64,000 nucleotides of DNA from Rhynchopus euleeides (taxonomy: Eukaryota; Euglenozoa; Diplonemea; Diplonemida; Diplonemidae). Below the pieces are notes generated by a model. The model worked only from the letters and a program-made list of their open reading frames with translations. It made no database searches and was not told the DNA's origin. Shown here piece by piece: positions 58,176 through 64,000 of this stretch. The stretch covers positions 496,001 through 560,000 of the forward strand of contig OY723305.1 in NCBI GenBank assembly GCA_963210315.1, given 5' to 3'. Position 1 is the first letter of the stretch, and every line of letters starts with the position of its first letter. A program made the position numbers and the translations under genes.

Positions 58176-59973
58176 GGCCTGTGTACTGCGGAGGGGGGTG
58201 TGGTGTAGTGCGATAGGGTGGGATGTGTCAGGTGCAGTGTGCACGGTGGGGTTCAGCATCCGACACCGAACCCTGTGGGTTACCCATGTGAGCAGGGTTG
58301 GGGGAGGAGGAGCTGGTGGTGGTGGTGGTGAGGCTGGGGGGAGGAGGGCAGCAGCGCCCGTCGGCCCTCCGCCTCAACCCGACAGGGCAGAGGTGCGCGC
58401 AGGGAGGGAAAGTCTTTAAAGGGGGGTGTGTGGTGTTGGGGTGGGGGGGTCAGCGAGGCTTACTTCTCGGATGCTGGCAGCGCGGGAAAGGCGGCAGCAG
58501 CGCTGCCGCGGCGCAGAGAGGGTGGGGCGGATGTGTGGATTTAGAGGCGTTTCGGGTCGCCGCGACAAGCCCGACCCCAGAACACCTCCTGGTTGAGAGG
58601 CGGGGAGAGGGGACACGAGGGAATACACGAACAACCCTCACGCCCTAGACTCACACTCACATCGCACAGCGGGGCAACACTTGAGGCTCCGAAGTGCCTC
58701 TTGAGAATAGGACGGCCGCTCGACGTGCAGGCTCGGGCAAAAAAAGAAGGGGGGGGTTTGATCGTCGAGAGTGAATAGAAAAGCAAGTCGCCCAGCTCAG
58801 GCAAAAAAGATAAGGCTGTTGTTTGTTCGCCAAATCCGGGCGAAATCGTACTCCTTTCGCTTTATTATAGACACCCTGTCCAGTGGGAGGACAGTTCCAG
58901 ACTTTTTGTTGAGCGCACACTTGCTGTCTCAAGGCTGTATTGAGGCCCTGTGAAGTGGCATGAGGTGCTAATCCAAAAGCTTCAGTCGTACGATTTCCTT
59001 CGTTACTTCGCGACTTCGCTACGCTTCGTCGCTCGTAACTAGAAAATGTCACTCCAGTACAGCCGCTCTTTACTCGTATTTTGTTTGTGATGCGTTGACG
59101 CTTCCACACACAAAACCTCAACTCCTGTGATGGGGGAGGCTAGTGGTGTGCGGAGCACGTTTGGCTGTGGTGGAGTGACATTTTCTGCTCACAAGTGTGC
59201 GTAATAAAAACAAAGGTAACACCGCAGCCTGATGAGGAGGTTGTGTGTATTTTGTAGCCCAAGCGCTGCCTACTATCTTTTTGACACTGACAGGAGACCT
59301 GTTGCAGTAAGAAAGAAGGGGGGAGGGGGAGGTGGGGGGGGGGGCAAAGAGAAAGATCAGGCAGGAGGGTTGGTTCACAAAATGGCACACGTGACAACAA
59401 AAAAAGGAGCCGGCGGTACGTAATGTGTTTGTTTGTGCAACCGGGGTGTTAATCTGCAGAAGGAAGGTGAATGTACTGATAAGGCAGAGAAGCAAATGAT
59501 GCAGACTACACGCCCACATTGCTGCCACAGCTCCTTTTTAGGCTTAACACACTTCTCGCCCGAGCGGGTGATTTGCGCGTTCTACCAAAAAAAGGAAATA
59601 TCCGTCACCTCCCGCCCCACGCCTGCAGCACACCCACCTATGCGCCTGCCAAAAAGGGTGGGAATGCACAGCAGAGCACAGGGGGGGGGGGGGTGGATGA
59701 GTTGGTGGTGGGCAGGGCCACACCTGAGTGCTGAAGAGGGTTTTGGAACTACATTGTTAGACTTGAAGAGGGTTTCCCCTCCCTGGACCCGAGGGTGGGG
59801 GAATGCACAGATTGGAGCAGCGAATGCCTTCACGACATGTATGGGCACTGTTGCGAACCCTTGTTTTTTTTAATTTTTTTTGTGAATCAGGCTGCAGAGA
59901 ACAATACAGCGAACAGATATTGTTGGCAGTCTTCATCAAGACTTTGGGTTACTAGCAGGCCATTCGGATGCCT
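58176..59973. other. Intergenic region with several dispersed repeats
   Basis: 58754-58785 shares GGGGTTTGATCGTCGAGAGT with about 28214. 58845-58862 shares a word with about 37357. 58903-58975 resembles 53766-53842. 59044-59185 is the partner of 30765-30910. G runs lie near 59336 and 59680. No gene recognised. Confidence 0.6.
59044..59185 (+). repeat. Solo repeat related to YR element A
   Basis: Contains GATGCGTTGACGCTTCCACA and, further on, GGAGCACGTTTGGCTGTGGT, both also in the A repeat of the first YR element (242-449) with substitutions. Its ends AAAATGTCACTCCA and TGGAGTGACATTTT are inverted repeats. An inverted copy lies at 30765-30910. Confidence 0.65.
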
Positions 59974-60933
59974 CTACAGCTTCGCTGTGCGGCACATCGT
60001 GCCGGTGGCAGCAACCTGCTCGAGAAAATATTTCATGGCGCCGAACGTCGCTTCAGGGTCATCGGAGTGCAGGTGGTGCCCGCCGGGGACCCTCTTGTCG
60101 ACGAGGGACTTGAACTTCTGCTGGCGGGAAACGAGGACTTTGTCGAGGGATGCGGACACCGGGACAGTGTAGTCAGGTGCGCGCACCTGCAGCACGGGGC
60201 ATTGTATTGCCTCGGCCCACTGGTCCAGCATCGCGCTGGAGGGGTAGATCTTCTGGCGCGACCCATAGAGGCTGACGTCGTGTGTGAACTGCCACCGCCC
60301 GTCGCTCAGCTGACGCACGTTGCGGAGGGCGATGTTGGTGGCGGTGCTGTGGGCCCTCCCAAACTCTTTGTTGTTCTGCCCCGCCTCGACCACCTCGTCA
60401 AACGTGGCGAATATGCGCGGGACGCGTGCCGCGTTGAGCTTGTCGTGCTTCACGGCGTCCCTCATGACGCGGGCAGGGGCCATGCCAAACACCCAAGGGA
60501 AGTTGCCGTTCAGACCGAGAAACTGGTTTTCGATCACGACCAGGGCCTTCACATACTCAGGGAAGGCAGCGGTGAAGGCGATGAGGATCGCCGCGCCACG
60601 GGAGTGGCCACACGCCGTGAACTGCGGCCCTGTGGTCCACCCAAGCTCCTCAATGAGGCCGAGCACCAGCGGCACCTCCTCAAAGTCGTTGTAGGAGCCG
60701 TATGGGGGGTGGTGCTGGGAGTAGCCGCACCCGGGGGGGTCGGGGCACACCAGCTCCCACCCCTGCTGCACCAGCAGCGGTGCGATGTTGTCGAACGACC
60801 CTGCGTTGTCCAGCCACCCGGGGTAGCACAGCATCCGCTGTGTCGCTGCAGCACCGCCGGCAGGCTGCCAGTGCTTGTAGGCCATGCGGAACCCGCCCGA
60901 CACCAGCAGCATCTCCTCCGCCACACGCGCCAT
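59974..60933 (-). CDS. Alpha/beta-hydrolase, serine-hydrolase-like (SERHL type)
   Basis: The Met at 60933 (MARVAEEMLL) gives a 320-residue protein of normal family length. An in-frame extension to 61215 could add a targeting peptide but looks non-coding. The oxyanion region is YPGWLDNAGSFDNIAPLL. The nucleophile elbow is GHSRGAA (G-x-S-x-G) near residue 111. A late Asp lies in VRAPDYTVPV and the catalytic His in GGHHLHSDDPE near residue 288. These match serine-hydrolase-like and epoxide-hydrolase-related alpha/beta hydrolases. It probably acts on a small ester or epoxide; the substrate is unknown. No signal peptide from the chosen start. Confidence 0.8.
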   Translation of the reverse strand: MARVAEEMLLVSGGFRMAYKHWQPAGGAAATQRMLCYPGWLDNAGSFDNIAPLLVQQGWELVCPDPPGCGYSQHHPPYGSYNDFEEVPLVLGLIEELGWTTGPQFTACGHSRGAAILIAFTAAFPEYVKALVVIENQFLGLNGNFPWVFGMAPARVMRDAVKHDKLNAARVPRIFATFDEVVEAGQNNKEFGRAHSTATNIALRNVRQLSDGRWQFTHDVSLYGSRQKIYPSSAMLDQWAEAIQCPVLQVRAPDYTVPVSASLDKVLVSRQQKFKSLVDKRVPGGHHLHSDDPEATFGAMKYFLEQVAATGTMCRTAKL

Positions 60934-61490
60934 CGTGTTGGGTCGGGAGCTGTGCAGCCTTGTGCCTTGTGCGTAAGTTAGGGGAAAGGCTGCGCCAATT
61001 CGGAGAACACTATTAAAACGGAGCGCGTTGGGGGAACGGGGGATGGAGGTGCAGCCTTTGGGAGGTCTTTTCGGAATCCTTGCCGTTTCGCCACACGTTT
61101 TCAGTGGAACAGGTTGCCGACAAAAGGCACGCGAAAGCCCTGTGGCAGACGGCGAAGACAATAGCTGAAACAATACGAGGACTGGCCTCAAGACGATGCC
61201 GATCATGCGGGACATCAGAAATCACAACTGAACGGCATTCATCTGAAGGTTGGGCAGGGTGGAAACTCCTCCCTGGGCGTAAATTACTAACGAGGAGATG
61301 CGCTGTATTGGGCAGAAAGCCCCACAATGCAAGGACGAGCGCCTAACAGAAAATCCGGAATTAATCGGAAAGCCTGGGCCCCAACAGAAACAAAGCCGCA
61401 CCGTGAACATCAAATGCCCCGGCTTGTGTTTGCGCGCAGACGGCAGCTGTGTCGTGTGACCCCGCAGAATCACCGACGTGAAGAGGGAGG
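60934..61490. other. Upstream flank of the hydrolase gene
   Basis: The hydrolase frame stays open on the minus strand to 61215 but without family similarity. On the minus strand CCTTTCCCCTAACTTACGCA with a following AG at about 60966 is a possible spliced-leader acceptor. Nothing else recognised. Confidence 0.4.
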
Positions 61491-61597
61491 CAAAAATGCT
61501 GGGGGCCTTCACTCGAAAAGAATAGCCGAGCATCCTCACAGAAGACGGGTCACGCTGGCACACGTCTGAGGCAATGTGAAGGCCCCCAGCATTTTTG
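61491..61597. repeat. Hairpin with perfect 22-bp inverted arms
   Basis: CAAAAATGCTGGGGGCCTTC plus AC at 61491-61512 is the exact reverse complement of 61576-61597, around a 63-bp loop. It could be a very small MITE or a structured RNA; no flanking duplication is obvious. Confidence 0.75.
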
Positions 61598-62117
61598 TCC
61601 TTCTTTGCAAATACAATTGTCTACAATGCCACGGACTCTTTCGCAGTGGCTGGGCGCCTTCGCTCTGTGCCAAACTGTGTCAGCTTGCCTCCCTGTTGTG
61701 AGGCGGCTCCCTATTATGCACTTCTGAGCGAAGGGCCCCGCTAAGAAGCTTATTCGAGCAATGGGGGGCCAGGAAAGCAGGCCTGTCGCTAACTTTTCGA
61801 TTTTGGAGATTTGGTGGGTTGACGCTCCTGTTTGGGGGGGGGGGGGGGGGGGATCAGGGGGGAAAACACTAGGGGTCAATTTTTCTCGCGCGCGCTTCGC
61901 GCGCGCTCGTGTTGTTGCCAAATTTTCCCATCGGTGGACCACGAGGTGGGCACGGTGTGAGGCGCTGGGTTCCTTCCGTGGTTCCTCTCCCGCTCGCGCC
62001 GTCGGGTGCCGGAGGAAACCAAAAAATGGCTTTCGGGACCATGATTTCGACGCTGCCCCCTGATATGTCACGGCCGTCAAAGCGCAAGGACTTGGTTACT
62101 AGACGGGCACGCGAGAT

Positions 62118-62352
62118 GGGGGGTCTGGGGGGCAGGGCCCCCCAGCCGCCGGAGGCCACGGTAGTGAGCATCTGTTCACTGTGGGCGTACAGATTCTGTG
62201 TGAGTTGGCTGCGTCCTCCTGAGGCTACTGGAGTGGGTGGATTCCCTGACCCGGTGGGAATCGAATGACTTGAGTACGAGACATACGCCACAGGGGGGTC
62301 TGGGGGGCGGAGCCCCCCAGCCGCCGGAGGCCACGGTAGTGAACATCTGTTC
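62118..62352. repeat. Two copies of a GC-rich hairpin unit
   Basis: GGGTCTGGGGGGC..GCCCCCCAGCC followed by GCCGGAGGCCACGGTAGTGA occurs at 62118-62179 and again at 62293-62352 with few changes. The G6/C6 arms would fold into a strong stem. Confidence 0.75.
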
Positions 62353-62369
62353 CTGCAAAACCATACTCT

Positions 62370-62632
62370 CTTCGACGTCGACCCAGTGAAAGTGGGTTGA
62401 CGCTTGGTCGACGCTTGGTGAGCGTCGACCCAGTGTAACCGGGCCAACGCTAGGTTAGCGTCGACCCAGTGTAATAAATGGGTTGACGCTTGGTCCAGGC
62501 TTGAATGGCAACCCAGTTCCACTAGGTCGACGCTCCAAGCCTCGACCAAGCGTCAACCCAGTCCACTGGGTCGACGCTTTTTTATGGGGGGGGAAACCCA
62601 AAATCACTGGGTCGACGGTCGACGCTTAGCGA
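62370..62632. repeat. Cluster of GTCGAC-centred short repeats
   Basis: GTCGACCCAGTG and its reverse complement CACTGGGTCGAC, plus GGGTTGACGCTTGG variants, recur about ten times in both orientations over 260 bases. GTTGACGCTT is also the centre of the YR-element termini, so a common origin is possible but not shown. Confidence 0.7.
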
Positions 62633-62760
62633 CATGCCTGGCAGGAAAGCTGACCTGAAACGGGGGGGGGGGGGGTGGCGTGGCGGGGGCTGTCGTGTGG
62701 AAACACGAACAAAATTCGAATAGAAAGACGTGTCTGACAATCTCACAGACAATCACTCGG

Positions 62761-64000
62761 TCAGTGCAGTATGATCTGGAAGGGCTTGCGGCACCTGGTC
62801 CTGAAGCACTCCTGCAGGCGTGCTGCCGCAGGGGGCGCCGTGTCAATCACGCCGGAGATCCATTCGGCGTCCTGCGGGATGGCGTGGGGGGTGCTCACAG
62901 CAATCACAATGCGGTGGCGTGGCACGTCCATACCTCGAAGTTGCCGTCGACAATCATGCCGGCACACTTGTTCCACTGCGCCATGGGGTCGCTGCGCTCA
63001 GCACGCGCCAGCTCGTACATCCACTCCTCTGCGCGCCCCGCCTCCTTCGGCCCCAGCACCTGGTGCACGCGCAGCGGGACGTCTGCCACCTTCTTGAAGG
63101 ACACCACGTCCACCAGGCGCATCAGCATGGCGTGCTGTGCGTCGCGGTGCACCGCAGGATCTACCAGGATGCCTGCCTCCAGCATGCAGCAGAGGCGCTC
63201 CAGCGCGTGGCCCCATGTGATGACAGGCGTCAGGAAGGAGAAGCGCCGCATCGTTGCGTTCCCGATGTTGCCGACCCGCCCCTCGCCTGACACAGCAGAG
63301 GCGCTGGTGTCGAGGGACATCTCCGACAGATCTGCGGCGCACTGCAGCAGGCATGCGCACCCGAGCACCTTGTGCTGCGTCGCCACCTTTGCGGCGTTGA
63401 AGGAGCACGCGAACCGGTCGCCCGAGAACACCTCGCTCACGCCCCTGTGCTTCAGGCAGCTCTGCAGCACGGTGTCCAGCAGTGCCGCGTGCAGGGCGAT
63501 GGTGCTCTCGTCCACAGTGCCCTGGATCTTTCCGTGCCAGCCGCGTACGTTCAGCACAACGTACGTGAACTTCTTCCTCCCCAGCAAGCAGTGCAGCCGC
63601 TGTCCCCCGTCCCCTGTTCGGCTTGAGTTGGACGCAGAGGTCTTGCCTGAATCGCTGCTGCTGGACGACTGGGACACGTTCCCGTCATCCGTGGCGCAGT
63701 CCTTCTCCAGCTGCACCGACTGCGGCATGAAGCTCTTGTAGAGGCGCAGGTTGTCCAGCATCAGCCGGATGGCTGTGTTCATCGCACCCAGCTCTGTGAT
63801 CAGCGACGTGCCCTGCGGCACGCTGTCCAGCCGCATCACAGCCGCCTGTGCCATGATGGCGGCCGTCTGCTCGAAGGGACGTGTCATCAGGTTGTTGAAC
63901 ACCATGAACACCACCATAGATGTCGCCGCAATCGCCACAATCACCATGATCGTCGCGTTCGCCTTCTGCGTCAGCTCCTTGTTTGTGTTGTCCTCCTGAG
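62761..64000 (-). CDS. Receptor-type nucleotide cyclase, 3' part (runs off the window)
   Basis: The frame is open to the right edge. It begins QEDNTNKELTQKANATIMVI, followed by a membrane helix (VIVAIAATSMVVFMVFNNLM) and a HAMP-like linker, then LRLYKSFMPQSV. A cyclase-like domain follows (TYVVLNVRGWHG, VSEVFSGDRFACSF, GNIGNATMRRFSFLTPVITW). The first metal-binding Asp is replaced (LNVRGW), so the domain may be regulatory or inactive. The layout is that of large euglenozoan receptor cyclases with an ectodomain, presumably beyond the window. A 62-base GT-AG intron at 62872-62933 joins DGNFE to DAEWISGVIDTAPP and the protein ends FQIILH. Confidence 0.8.
62872..62933 (-). other. 62-base GT-AG intron in the HAMP-cyclase gene
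   Basis: Donor TTCGAG|GTATGG and acceptor ATCCCGCAG|GACGCC, phase 0. Without splicing the frame stops within a few codons (WTCHATAL), whereas splicing gives 36 further residues before the stop at 62761. Confidence 0.75.

Larger units (their letters stand above)
61598..62760. other. Intergenic region with several repeat families
   Basis: Contains G runs at 61834-61852 and 62661-62673, two copies of a GC hairpin (62118-62179 and 62293-62352) and a cluster of GTCGACCCAGTG-type words (62370-62632). No gene recognised. Confidence 0.55.

Noticed and set aside
62240-62300. Possible tRNA T-arm-like sequence (TTCGATTCCCACC on the minus strand)
   Set aside because: No matching A box, anticodon stem or acceptor stem could be found upstream.

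Overview
The window looks like nuclear DNA from a GC-rich protist, most likely a euglenozoan (diplonemid or kinetoplastid relative). Four things point there, all by inference. Every host gene I can support lies on the minus strand, as in a directional gene cluster. Most genes are single long ORFs; I could place three GT-AG introns, in two genes. Two genes are class III nucleotide cyclases built like euglenozoan receptor cyclases (membrane segments or HAMP, then a cyclase domain). The tyrosine-recombinase retrotransposon carries its parts in the order Gag-like, recombinase, RT-RNase H, which is the order known from trypanosomatid VIPER/TATE elements. Some starts sit just downstream of a polypyrimidine tract and an AG, as expected for spliced-leader acceptors. 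No rRNA, tRNA or bacterial features were seen.

Layout, left to right. 1-4944: a TA-flanked DNA-element fragment abutting a YR retrotransposon with split direct repeats. 5-13 kb: a tandem-domain nucleotide cyclase with a frame disturbance, then a ubiquitin-like/DUF4116-repeat gene split by a 701-bp TA-flanked element. 13-31 kb: a START-domain membrane protein, an ankyrin/IQ protein, a large protein with a PARP-like fold and a discoidin-like C terminus, a polytopic membrane protein with an internal ubiquitin-like domain, and a coiled-coil protein. 30.6-32.6 kb: a repeat cluster with a 341-bp-armed palindrome and a LINE remnant. 33-39 kb: a type I membrane protein, a small type II membrane protein and a ubiquitin-like/double-jacalin protein with a Gly-X-Y tail. 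39-46.5 kb: AT-rich nested elements and a second YR element whose terminal repeats are identical by eye, with no long ORF, an internal satellite and a captured cyclase-domain fragment. 46.8-52.8 kb: a very large STAND protein (ankyrin, ADP-ribosyltransferase, NACHT, pentapeptide repeats, about 14 WD40 repeats) interrupted by a LINE 3' end with an 18-bp target-site duplication. 54-64 kb: an XK-related-like membrane protein with two introns, a beta-lactamase-fold hydrolase, an alpha/beta hydrolase, and the 3' part of a HAMP-cyclase gene running off the right edge.

The genes do not form an obvious pathway. Recurring themes are membrane signalling (two cyclases plus a captured copy), ADP-ribosylation folds (two unrelated proteins) and ubiquitin-like domains in three unrelated architectures. 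The most striking unit is the ankyrin-ART-NACHT-WD40 protein, which has the layout of an innate-immune or self-recognition sensor with a built-in ADP-ribosyltransferase effector. The window is also rich in young mobile DNA: insertions with readable target-site duplications in two host genes, and terminal repeats that are still identical.
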